NCBI RefSeq assembly: GCF_002741105.1
Contig: NZ_NIQU01000011.1
Coordinates: 62,001 to 126,000, forward strand
Length of the DNA stretch: 64,000 nt
Direction: 5' to 3'
Origin: Pseudomonas sediminis
GTDB taxonomy: Bacteria; Pseudomonadota; Gammaproteobacteria; Pseudomonadales; Pseudomonadaceae
The notes under the pieces: model-generated
What the model saw: the letters and a program-made list of their open reading frames with translations, nothing else
Told to the model about the DNA's origin: nothing
Databases searched by the model: none
Program-made: the position numbers and the translations under genes
Shown: piece by piece, positions 53,601 to 63,418 of the stretch
Numbering within the stretch: position 1 is the first letter of the stretch
How the letters are laid out: each line of letters opens with the position of its first letter

Positions 53601-54260
53601 ATGACCGCACCCATGATTTTGCAGCCCCCACAGGCCGCCAACGCCAGCGTGATCTGGCTGCACGGGCTGGGGGCTGACCGCTACGATTTCCTCCCGGTCG
53701 CCGAGATGCTGCAAGAGCGCCTGCCCAGCACACGCTTCATCCTGCCGCAGGCGCCCACCCGCCCGGTGACCATCAACGGCGGCTGGAGCATGCCGAGCTG
53801 GTACGACATTCTCGCCATGACCCCGGCACGGGCCATCGACCAAGCGCAGCTGGAGGAATCCGCCGACCAGGTGATCGCCCTGATCAACGCCGAGCGCGAA
53901 AGCGCCATCGCCCCTGAACGCATCGTCCTGGCGGGCTTCTCCCAGGGTGGCGCGGTGGTGCTGCACACCGCCTTCGTGCGCTATCTGCAACCCCTCGGCG
54001 GGGTACTGGCGCTGTCGACCTACGCGCCGACTTTCAGCGATGAGATGCCCCTGGCGGATACAAAAAGACAACTGCCGGTGCTTTGTTTGCATGGCAGATT
54101 CGACGACGTGGTGCCCCCAGACATGGGACGCGCCGCGTATGACCGCCTGCACACCTGCGGGGTGCCGGTGCAATGGCGCGACTATCCGATGGCCCACGAA
54201 GTGCTACCGGAAGAGATTCGCGATATCGCCGAATGGTTGAGCCAATTGCTGGCAGACTGA
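53601..54260 (+). CDS. Alpha/beta-hydrolase carboxylesterase
   Basis: 219 aa. VIWLHGLGADRYDF is the oxyanion region. GFSQGG holds nucleophile S114, and D168 or D169 (LHGRFDDVVPP) and H199 (YPMAHEV) complete the triad. It resembles the Pseudomonas fluorescens carboxylesterase II family. It is cytosolic and acts on short acyl esters. It lies 24 bp upstream of the acyl-CoA synthetase and is probably co-transcribed. Confidence 0.92.
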   Translation: MTAPMILQPPQAANASVIWLHGLGADRYDFLPVAEMLQERLPSTRFILPQAPTRPVTINGGWSMPSWYDILAMTPARAIDQAQLEESADQVIALINAERESAIAPERIVLAGFSQGGAVVLHTAFVRYLQPLGGVLALSTYAPTFSDEMPLADTKRQLPVLCLHGRFDDVVPPDMGRAAYDRLHTCGVPVQWRDYPMAHEVLPEEIRDIAEWLSQLLAD

Positions 54261-54284
54261 CCGAACCGAAGAGATGCACAATAA

Positions 54285-56186
54285 ATGAGCACAGCGCCCC
54301 TCATTCGTACCCTGCAGGATATTCAACAGATCGAGAGCACGCCGCTGAGCGATCGCGGCCTGCCCGAGAGCACCTTTGATCTGATCCGCCGCACGGCCCA
54401 GGCCAGTCCGCATGCACCAGCGCTGTCGTTCATCCTCCAGGGCACGGCCGAAGAAGCCCCGCTACGCCTGAACTACACCGAGCTACTCGGCAAAATCACC
54501 CAGACGGCCAACGCCTTCCATCGTCTGGGCCTGCGCCCGGGCAAGGCGGTGTCATTCCTGCTGCCCAACCTGCCGCAGACTCACTACACCATCTGGGGTG
54601 GCGAGGCAGCCGGCATCGTCAACGCGATCAACCCGCTGCTCGACGCCGAGCATATCGCCGAGCTGATCCACGCGTCGGACTCAGAACTGCTGGTGACACT
54701 GGCGCCCTTCCCCGGTACCGATCTGTGGGACAAGGTCAACGCTCTGCGCGATCAGCTGCCGGAGTTGAAAGCGATTCTCTGTGTGGACATGGCCAACCTG
54801 CTGCCGGAGCCACAACGCAGCGCGCTCAAGGCCCAGCGCGGCCCGCTACCAAAGGGCGTGCTGGACTTCGACGAGACCATCGCCGCCTGCCCAGCCGATC
54901 ATCTGGAAAGTGGCCGCGTGATCGCCGCCGACGATATCGCCAGCTACTTCCACACCGGTGGTACCACCGGCACGCCAAAACTGGCGCCGCACAGCCACGG
55001 CAACGAAGTGGCGATGGCCTACAGCATGAACCTGGTGACTCGCTTCGGCGTCGGCGATGTAACCCTCTGCGGCCTGCCGCTGTTTCACGTCAACGGTGTC
55101 ATCGTCACTGGCCTGGCGGCTTTCATCGGCGGTGCCGAGGTGTTGCTGGCAACGCCTCAGGGCTATCGCAACACCACCTTGATCGGCAATTTCTGGAAGG
55201 TCATCGAGCGCCACAAGGTCAGCTTCTTCAGCGGAGTGCCCACCATTTATGCCGGCCTCCTGCAGATTCCCAGCGAAGGCCATGACCTGTCCTCGCTGAA
55301 GTACGCCCTGTGCGGCGCCGCGCCCATGCCGGTGGAGCTGATTCGCCAGTTCGAAGCCAAGACCGGGCTGACCCTGCTTGAAGGCTACGGCCTGACCGAG
55401 GGCACCTGCGGCAGCTGCGCCAACCCTCCGGCCGGCGAGCGCCGTCCCGGCTCGATCGGCCTGCCCATGCCCTACTGCGAGGTGCGCATCAAGGTACTCG
55501 ACGAGCAGGGGCAATATCTGCGCGAAGCCGCGCCCAACGAAATCGGCAACCTGTGCATCCGCGGCGCCACGGTATTCAAGGGCTATCTGCAGGCGAGCAA
55601 GAACGCCGGTATCTGGGTCGATGGCGACTGGTTCAATACTGGCGACCTCGGCCGCGTCGATGCCGACGGCTACATCTGGCTGACTGGCCGCAGCAAGGAC
55701 CTGATCATCCGCGGCGGCCACAACATCGACCCGCAGATGATCGAGGAAGCGCTACACAAGCACCCGGCAGTGGCCATGGCCGCTGCAGTGGGCAAGCCAG
55801 ACGAGAAGGCCGGCGAACTGCCGGTGGTCTACGTCCAGCTCAAACCCGGCGCACAGGCCAGCGAGGTCGAATTGCTGGAGCATGCCGCCGCCCATATCCC
55901 CGAGCGCGCCGCGGTACCCAAGGACGCCTGGATCATCGACGCCATTCCGCTCACCGCGGTGGGCAAGACCTTCAAACCAGCGCTGCGCTTCGATGCCATC
56001 GCCCGGGTTTACCAGGCGGCTGTCGATGAGTTGCACCCGGCTGCTCGGGTCGAAGTCCTGAGCGATGACAAGGCAGGTCAACTGGCCCACATTCACCTGC
56101 CGAATCAGGATCAGGCACTGGCTGAGGCCATCGGCGAACGGCTGTCCGGCTACGCGGTGGGCCATCGCATCCACTTCGCAGCGTGA
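54285..56186 (+). CDS. Acyl-CoA synthetase (AMP-forming)
   Basis: 633 aa. ATP-binding P-loop HTGGTTGTPKLAPHSHGN, LLEGYGLTEGTCGSCANPP, GDWFNTGDLGRVDADGYIWLTGRSKDLIIRGGHNIDP and a catalytic lysine near VGKTFKPALR give a complete ANL enzyme. The long C-terminal end (about 575-633) is an extra small domain. It activates an unknown carboxylic acid. Confidence 0.9.
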   Translation: MSTAPLIRTLQDIQQIESTPLSDRGLPESTFDLIRRTAQASPHAPALSFILQGTAEEAPLRLNYTELLGKITQTANAFHRLGLRPGKAVSFLLPNLPQTHYTIWGGEAAGIVNAINPLLDAEHIAELIHASDSELLVTLAPFPGTDLWDKVNALRDQLPELKAILCVDMANLLPEPQRSALKAQRGPLPKGVLDFDETIAACPADHLESGRVIAADDIASYFHTGGTTGTPKLAPHSHGNEVAMAYSMNLVTRFGVGDVTLCGLPLFHVNGVIVTGLAAFIGGAEVLLATPQGYRNTTLIGNFWKVIERHKVSFFSGVPTIYAGLLQIPSEGHDLSSLKYALCGAAPMPVELIRQFEAKTGLTLLEGYGLTEGTCGSCANPPAGERRPGSIGLPMPYCEVRIKVLDEQGQYLREAAPNEIGNLCIRGATVFKGYLQASKNAGIWVDGDWFNTGDLGRVDADGYIWLTGRSKDLIIRGGHNIDPQMIEEALHKHPAVAMAAAVGKPDEKAGELPVVYVQLKPGAQASEVELLEHAAAHIPERAAVPKDAWIIDAIPLTAVGKTFKPALRFDAIARVYQAAVDELHPAARVEVLSDDKAGQLAHIHLPNQDQALAEAIGERLSGYAVGHRIHFAA

Positions 56187-56377
56187 TCCAGAGCGCGCAA
56201 GGACGCGCGCCAGTTAACAGCTTTGCACTTTCGTGCAACCACTGGTCGGCCGAGCCACTGGCAGACATTGCCACGCCTGGAGCCCGGGAATAATGTCGAA
56301 CGCTATTCGTAGACACGACAGGGAGCGTTGGTGGTGCCCTCAGGCCTATTCGCCCGGCCAGGCCCGACGAGATCGCA

Positions 56378-57316
56378 ATGAAACCGGCGCACTGGCAGGC
56401 AGACCTGCAGCAAGTTCAGCACCTGCGACTATTTCAGAATGTCGCTACCAGCAGCCTGGATCAGTTGCTGCAGGAGTTTCGCGCGTGCGAGTTGGAAGCC
56501 GGCGAAGTGTTGCTCTCCCCCTTCAATCGCAACCAGTACCTCTATCTGCTGATCGAGGGCCAGTTGCGTGTCTATCTCGGCTCACTGGACAACCAGGCCG
56601 TGAGCGCCCTCGAAGTCGGCGACTGCGCGGGTGAGATCAGCTTCATCGACAACGAACATCCTTCTGCCTACGTCGTAGCCGAGCGCCCCTCCACGGTGCT
56701 GCGCCTGCATCGCGAATCGCTGGTCGCACTGTTTCAGCAATCACCGCAGATGATGCAGAACCTGCTGGAGCTGCTCTGTGAGCGTGTGCGCCAGGGCAAC
56801 CGGCAGATTCTCGACAGCGAGCAGAATGCCAATGTCGACACCCTCACCGGTTGCTTCAACCGACGCTGGCTGGAGCACGTCTTCGAACGCGAAAGCACCC
56901 GCTGCGCCTTCAACGACGACCCCATCTCGCTGCTGATGCTCGATGTCGACCACTTCAAGGCCTACAACGACCAGCACGGTCACCTTGCAGGGGACTACGC
57001 CCTGTGCATGGTGGCGCACACCTTGCGCAGCCAGTTGCGGCCCAAGGACAGCCTGATACGGTTCGGAGGCGAGGAGTTCGTCATTCTCCTGCCGGAGATC
57101 TGTGCCGAGGCTGCACGCAGTATCGGCGAACGCCTGCGCCTCAGCCTGGAGCATATCGCCTCTTTCTACTCGCCAGTCGGCGTTCTGCCGGGCGTTACCA
57201 TCTCCATTGGCCTGGCGCAGATGCAGCATCAGGACAGCCTGCAGGGCCTGATCGCGCGTGCAGACGCCGCGCTGTACCAGGCCAAGCAACAGGGGCGTAA
57301 CTGCCTCAGCGGCTGA
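56378..57316 (+). CDS. cNMP-binding-domain diguanylate cyclase
   Basis: 312 aa. The N-terminal half (about 15-130) has the cyclic-nucleotide-binding fold (GEVLLSPFNRNQYLYLLIEGQLRVYLG, CAGEISFIDNEHPSAYVVAERPSTVLRL). The GGDEF domain (about 150-312) has GGEEF and an RPKD inhibitory site five residues before it. It could couple cAMP or another ligand to c-di-GMP synthesis. Confidence 0.9.
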   Translation: MKPAHWQADLQQVQHLRLFQNVATSSLDQLLQEFRACELEAGEVLLSPFNRNQYLYLLIEGQLRVYLGSLDNQAVSALEVGDCAGEISFIDNEHPSAYVVAERPSTVLRLHRESLVALFQQSPQMMQNLLELLCERVRQGNRQILDSEQNANVDTLTGCFNRRWLEHVFERESTRCAFNDDPISLLMLDVDHFKAYNDQHGHLAGDYALCMVAHTLRSQLRPKDSLIRFGGEEFVILLPEICAEAARSIGERLRLSLEHIASFYSPVGVLPGVTISIGLAQMQHQDSLQGLIARADAALYQAKQQGRNCLSG

Positions 57317-57378
57317 CACCGCGCGTCGCGCTTCCCTGCTAGAGTGGCGCACATAACAACACGCCTGGATGGCTTCTC

Positions 57379-58542
57379 ATGCGCAAACTGCTGATCGCTG
57401 TGCTTCTGCTCGCCCCCCTTTCCGCCCTCGCCGTTCTGGGCCTGCCCCAGGTACTCGACGCACAGATGAACAGCGTGGCCAGCCCGCCACCCTATCCGGC
57501 CAGCGCCAGCGCGCAGAAGCTGCACCAAGGGCTGTTCGTCGCCGACCTGCACGACGACGCCCTGCTCTGGGAGCGCGACCTGCTCAAGCGCTACGACTAC
57601 GGCCACTCCGACCTGCCACGCATGCTCGAAGGGCGTCTCGGCCTGCAGGTGTTCTCCACCGTGACCAAGACCCCGCGCGGCCTGAACATGGAGAGCAACG
57701 CCGCCGACAGCGACAACATCACCCTGCTGGCCATGGCCCAGCGCTGGCCACGTGAAACCTGGAGCAGCCTGCTACAGCGCGCCCTGTACCAGGCGCAGAA
57801 ACTCAAGGACGCCAGCGCCGGCAGCGATGGGCGCCTGGTGCTGATCCGCACCCGCGCGGACCTGGCGAACTTCGTCGATGCCTGGGAAAAGGACCCGCGC
57901 CGCGTCGCCGGCCTGCTCGCCACCGAAGGCCTGCAACCTATCGAGGGCAAGCTGGATAACATCGACGTGCTGTATGACGCGGGTTTCCGCATCGCCGGCC
58001 TGACTCACTTCTTCGACAACGAAGTCGGCGGCTCGGCCCATGGCCTGGAAAAAGGCGGGCTGACCCCACTGGGGCGCCAGGTCATCGCGCGCCTGGAAGA
58101 AAAATCCATGCTGGTGGACCTGGCCCACGCTTCGCGCCCGTTGATCGACGACGTACTGGCCATGGCCAAGCGCCCGGTGCTGGTCTCGCACACCGGCGTC
58201 GAAGGCACCTGCGCCGGCACCCGCAACCTCAGCGACAAGCACCTGCAGGCCATCGCCGCCACCGGCGGGGTAATCGGCATCGGCTACTGGAGCACCGCCG
58301 TTTGCGACACCTCGGTCGCCGCCATCGTCAAAGCCATCCGCTACGCGGCGGACAAGGTCGGCGTCGAGCATGTCGCCCTGGGCTCGGACTTCAACGGCAC
58401 CGTACACACGCCATTCGATGTCACCGGCTTGGCGCAGATCACCGAAGGACTGCAAGCCGCCGGCTTCGACAATGACGCCATTGCCGCGATCATGGGCGGC
58501 AATGTACAGCGCCTGCTGCTGGCCAGCCTGCCGGAGAAATGA
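57379..58542 (+). CDS. Membrane dipeptidase (peptidase M19)
   Basis: 387 aa. A hydrophobic N-terminus (MRKLLIAVLLLAPLSALAVLGLP) is followed by the M19 fold: VADLHDDALLWERD metal site, GLTHFFDNEVGGSAHG, MLVDLAHASRPLIDDVL, PVLVSHTGVEG and HVALGSDFNGTVHTPFD. These zinc enzymes cleave dipeptides, often D-containing. Probably periplasmic or membrane-anchored. Confidence 0.9.
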   Translation: MRKLLIAVLLLAPLSALAVLGLPQVLDAQMNSVASPPPYPASASAQKLHQGLFVADLHDDALLWERDLLKRYDYGHSDLPRMLEGRLGLQVFSTVTKTPRGLNMESNAADSDNITLLAMAQRWPRETWSSLLQRALYQAQKLKDASAGSDGRLVLIRTRADLANFVDAWEKDPRRVAGLLATEGLQPIEGKLDNIDVLYDAGFRIAGLTHFFDNEVGGSAHGLEKGGLTPLGRQVIARLEEKSMLVDLAHASRPLIDDVLAMAKRPVLVSHTGVEGTCAGTRNLSDKHLQAIAATGGVIGIGYWSTAVCDTSVAAIVKAIRYAADKVGVEHVALGSDFNGTVHTPFDVTGLAQITEGLQAAGFDNDAIAAIMGGNVQRLLLASLPEK

Positions 58543-58652
58543 GGTGCTGGGCGCACGGTCCTCTTGACAGACGCGAGCGAAGCACTTCGCCACGCCCGCG
58601 TCTTGCATTACACTGGCGGGCGTTCACTCCTTAACCAGTCGATGAGAAGCCC

Positions 58653-60101
<1,449 letters not shown>

Positions 60102-60115
60102 TAAGGCCGAAGCAG

Positions 60116-60150
60116 AACAAAGGCGAAGCCCTCCAGCTTCGCCTTTTTCA
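60116..60150 (+). terminator. rhlB terminator
   Basis: The stem aaaggcgaagc/gcttcgccttt is followed by a T run. Confidence 0.92.
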
Positions 60151-60174
60151 TTTGACCCCGTTGATCGATACGCC

Positions 60175-61302
60175 ATGCAACACTACGACTACCTCATCAT
60201 CGGCGCCGGTATTGCTGGCGCCTCCACCGGCTACTTTCTCGCCAGCCATGGCAAGACGCTGCTGCTCGAACGCGAGGCGCAGCCCGGCTACCACTCCACT
60301 GGCCGTTCAGCCGCGCTCTACACCGTGGCCTACGGCACGCCACAGGTCCGCGCGCTGACCGCTGCCAGTCGCGCCTTTTACGATGCCCCACCAGCCGGTT
60401 TTGCCGAGCATCCCTTGCTCACGCCACGTGGCGAACTGGTGGTGGATTTCAGCGGTGACGCAGCCGAGTTGCAGCGCCAGTACGAGCAGGCCCGTGAGCA
60501 TGTTGCAGAGGCTCGCCTGCTCAGTGCTGACGAGGCCTGCGCGCTGGTTCCGGTGTTGCGCCGGGAGCTGGTGCGTGGCGCACTGCTCGACCCCAGCGCC
60601 GCCGATATCGACACCGCAGCGCTACACCAAGGATATCTGCGCGGCATCCGCCAACAGGGCGGGGAGATTCATTGCCAGCGCGAGGTCATCAGCATCAGCC
60701 GCCTCGCCGACGGCTGGCATGTGGATTGCGCCGGGCAGAGCTATCGCGCGAGCGTATTGATCAATGCCGCCGGTGCCTGGTGCGACGAGATCGCGCGTCT
60801 GGCCGGCCTACCCGGCATCGGTTTACAGCCCAAGCGCCGCGCCGCCTTCACTTTCAACGGCCCGACAGGCATCGACTGCCAGCACTGGCCGGCACTGGTG
60901 AGCCTGGACGAATCGTTTTATTTCAAACCCGATGCCGGTCTTTTACTCGGTTCGCCAGCCAATGCCGACCCGGTGGCGCCGCATGACGTGCAGCCTGAAG
61001 AGCTGGACATCGCCTTGGGCATCCATCAGATCGAAACCCACACCACGCTGCTGATTCGTCGTCCGGCGCATACCTGGGCCGGCCTGCGCAGCTTCGTCGC
61101 CGATGGCGATCTGGTTGGCGGCTTCGACACCCAGGTCGACAACTTCTTCTGGTTGGCAGCGCAAGGCGGCTACGGCATCCAGACCAGCGCCGCCATGGGT
61201 CAGGCCTGCGCTGCCTTGATTCGCCAGCAGCCGCTGCCGCCGCGCCTTGCAGAAGCAGGCCTGAATGCGGCTCTGCTCAGCCCTAGACGTCTGCTCGGTT
61301 AA
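60175..61302 (+). CDS. dauA: FAD-dependent D-amino-acid dehydrogenase, DauA-like
   Basis: 375 aa. GAGIAG (10-15), LEREAQPGYHSTGRSAALYTVAYGT, GIQTSAAMGQ and a C-terminal LSPRRLLG match P. aeruginosa DauA (D-arginine dehydrogenase). Residues Y53 and E87, known in that enzyme for substrate binding, are conserved, but position 48, histidine there, is leucine here. The partner genes dauB and dauR of P. aeruginosa are not next to it. Confidence 0.85.
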   Translation: MQHYDYLIIGAGIAGASTGYFLASHGKTLLLEREAQPGYHSTGRSAALYTVAYGTPQVRALTAASRAFYDAPPAGFAEHPLLTPRGELVVDFSGDAAELQRQYEQAREHVAEARLLSADEACALVPVLRRELVRGALLDPSAADIDTAALHQGYLRGIRQQGGEIHCQREVISISRLADGWHVDCAGQSYRASVLINAAGAWCDEIARLAGLPGIGLQPKRRAAFTFNGPTGIDCQHWPALVSLDESFYFKPDAGLLLGSPANADPVAPHDVQPEELDIALGIHQIETHTTLLIRRPAHTWAGLRSFVADGDLVGGFDTQVDNFFWLAAQGGYGIQTSAAMGQACAALIRQQPLPPRLAEAGLNAALLSPRRLLG

Positions 61303-61317
61303 GCCGTCAGCCGGGCC

Positions 61318-62223
61318 TCAACCGCCCTGCCGGTCGCTGGCAATCTCGGTTTTTTTGAGGCCGCCTGCCGATCTCACCACGCTCAATTCCAGCACTCGAT
61401 CACGCCCACCTTCGGCGATCAGGTAACGACCATCGTCCAAGGGCAGGATCGCTTGCGGCGCCTTGAGGAACGACAACACGGTGGTCTGCTCGCCCTGGGC
61501 GTCGACCAGCAGCAGGCGGGCGCGATGGGTCGAGTCCTCGCTGATCCACAGGCCCTGCTCGTCGCACAGCAGGAAGGTCGGGTTGCGCAGGCCATCGATC
61601 ACTACCGGGTCGCGGCCGTCCTCGCGCAGCTCGCGAATCACACCGCTTTCCTTTTCGCTATATAGCATGCGGCCGTCGGTGCAGCGGGTGATCGACTCGG
61701 TCTCCGAGAGGTTGTCACGCACCACGCTCAGTTGCCGATCATCCCAGCGGTAGCGCCATAGCCGGCCATTTCCCTTGCGGTCCTCGATGGCATAGAGGTA
61801 GTGACCGTCATCCCACAGCCCCTGCACCTGATCGCCCGCGAACAGCTCGGAAACACGTTTGCCCTGCAGGAAGCTGACCGGCTTGTCGCCCGACTCCTGA
61901 CTGAACACCAGACCACCACGGGCGCTGAGCAGGCCATCGGGTTTGGACAGGCCTTCGACCACCACTTCGCGGTCACCGTCGGGCTGCATCAACAGGATGC
62001 TGCCGCGGCCATCCTGCAGTTCCTGGCTGACCAGAATCCCGCCATCCGCTGCTCGCGCCAGCCCGGCCGCCTTCTGCACGTCGTCGTAGGCAACGCGGTA
62101 CGACCAGCCGCTGGCGGCCTGCACCGGAAAGAAGTACTGCCAGGCGAAAAACATCAGGGCGGCGGCGACCAGCGCGGCAGCCGCCAGAAGTGCGCTTTTC
62201 AGCAAACGCAGGGACATGTTCAT
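61318..62223 (-). CDS. Membrane-anchored SMP-30-like beta-propeller protein
   Basis: 301 aa. One N-terminal membrane helix (about 8-30) is followed by repeated blades with sequences such as AAGLARAADGGILVSQE, KPDGLLSARGGLVFSQE, VQGLWDDGHYLYAIED and TESITRCTDGRMLYSEK, a six-bladed SMP-30/gluconolactonase-like propeller facing the periplasm. It starts 3 bp after mntP, so both should be under the same manganese riboswitch. Function unknown. Confidence 0.75.
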   Translation of the reverse strand: MNMSLRLLKSALLAAAALVAAALMFFAWQYFFPVQAASGWSYRVAYDDVQKAAGLARAADGGILVSQELQDGRGSILLMQPDGDREVVVEGLSKPDGLLSARGGLVFSQESGDKPVSFLQGKRVSELFAGDQVQGLWDDGHYLYAIEDRKGNGRLWRYRWDDRQLSVVRDNLSETESITRCTDGRMLYSEKESGVIRELREDGRDPVVIDGLRNPTFLLCDEQGLWISEDSTHRARLLLVDAQGEQTTVLSFLKAPQAILPLDDGRYLIAEGGRDRVLELSVVRSAGGLKKTEIASDRQGG

Positions 62224-62226
62224 GTT

Positions 62227-62796
62227 TCACAGACTCGCAAAGTGTTCGTAGAGAATCGTCGCGCCAACCAGCATCAGCACCACACCGCCGACGATCTCGG
62301 CACGCTTGCCGACCAGCTGGCCCAGCATACGACCAAGCAACATGCCCAATGTCACCATCAGGGTGGTGGCCAGACCGATACACAGTGCAGCGACCAGTAT
62401 GTTCACCTCGACGAAAGCCAGGCTCACGCCAACGGCCAGGGCGTCGATGCTGGTGGCCACCGCAGTGACGGCCAGCACCCAGAAGGAATGGCGCGAGGGC
62501 TTGTCTTCAGGCGCATCGTCATCGGCGCTGAGCCCGGCATGGATCATGTGCACACCGAGCCCAACCAGCAGCACGAAGGCGATCCAGTGATCCCACTCAA
62601 GGACGAAACGGCTGGCCGCCTGGCCGATCAGCCAGCCGATGACCGGCGTGATGGCTTCGATGGTGCCAAAGATCAACCCAGCGCGCAGAGCTTCGGCAAA
62701 GCGTGGCTTGTGCAGGCCCGAACCCTTGCCGATGGCAGCCGCGAAGGCATCCGTCGACATGGCGAACGATAGAAGAAGCAGCGAGAGAGGATTCAA
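62227..62796 (-). CDS. mntP: Manganese efflux pump MntP
   Basis: 189 aa from a TTG (LNPLSLLLLSFAMSTDAFAAAIGKG) with GGAG six nt upstream. The frame is open further upstream but that part is the riboswitch. Six helices are present, with the conserved Asp residues in STDAFAAA and SIDALAVG. MntP exports Mn2+ to prevent toxicity. Confidence 0.95.
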   Translation of the reverse strand: MNPLSLLLLSFAMSTDAFAAAIGKGSGLHKPRFAEALRAGLIFGTIEAITPVIGWLIGQAASRFVLEWDHWIAFVLLVGLGVHMIHAGLSADDDAPEDKPSRHSFWVLAVTAVATSIDALAVGVSLAFVEVNILVAALCIGLATTLMVTLGMLLGRMLGQLVGKRAEIVGGVVLMLVGATILYEHFASL

Positions 62797-62819
62797 GGGA
62801 AACTCCAGCCGGGCCTGAG

Positions 62820-62966
62820 TCAACGACAAGCCACTGCGCGCCCGACCTGGCACAGGACTGTCGTTGGTCTCACCAATCCCAGCGGATGCGTTGGCCACGG
62901 CAGGTTGCCGAGAATGTTGACCAACGCGCCGACGCTAGCGCGACGGCAGGCTACTCCCCAAAGAGG
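62820..62966 (-). promoter_or_regulatory. yybP-ykoY manganese riboswitch
   Basis: The minus strand holds CTTTGGGGAGTAGCCTGCCG (from 62963) and later GGTCAACATTCTCGGC and GTGAGACC (around 62866-62873), the conserved aptamer segments. The downstream CAACGACA (62821-62828) can pair with TGTCGTTG (62859-62866) and may form the expression platform before the mntP start. Confidence 0.9.
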
Positions 62967-63051
62967 CGCGCAGGATAAACCCAAGCACGCCGGGGCGGAA
63001 GTGGCGGCGCCCAGCAACCGCTCAGCGGTAGCCTGCGCCACCGACCAGGCA

Positions 63052-63354
63052 TCAGGTTTCGACGCCCTGCTCGAGCGGTTTCTCGGGCTCCACCTGCGGC
63101 GTCTCGGCGCCCTGCTCTTTTTCCTTGTCGTCCTTGCCAAGTGCTCGGTTGGTGGACTCCTGCAGGGAGTCCACCTGGCGGTTGACCTCATCGACCACCT
63201 CGCCGACCGAGTCACTGATCAGCGCCTGCGCTTCCTTCTTCGCCTCTTCGGCGAGCTTCTGTGCGGACTGCTCGGCGGCGTCGCAGCCCGCCAGGGCGAT
63301 CAGTGCCAGGCCAAGTGCGGCAGGCGCCAAGCGGTGTTTCCAAGGGTTTTGCAT
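63052..63354 (-). CDS. Small hypothetical lipoprotein
   Basis: 100 aa from the ATG giving MQNPWKHRLAPAALGLALIALAGC, with a clear lipobox (LAGC). The mature part is helical and charged (AAEQSAQKLAEEAKKEAQALISDSVGEVVDEVNRQVDSLQES), with an acidic Pro-rich tail. It is between terC and the mntP riboswitch. Function unknown. Confidence 0.78.
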   Translation of the reverse strand: MQNPWKHRLAPAALGLALIALAGCDAAEQSAQKLAEEAKKEAQALISDSVGEVVDEVNRQVDSLQESTNRALGKDDKEKEQGAETPQVEPEKPLEQGVET

Positions 63355-63418
63355 CAGGTTTCTCCAGTGTCGAAGTCCCGGCCACACACGGGGCGTAGCC
63401 GGGCAAAAAGCTTATTCG

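Noticed and set aside
62797..62898. Longer N-terminus for MntP (34 extra codons)
   Set aside because: That stretch is the riboswitch region, and the TTG with a GGAG site gives the normal MntP start.
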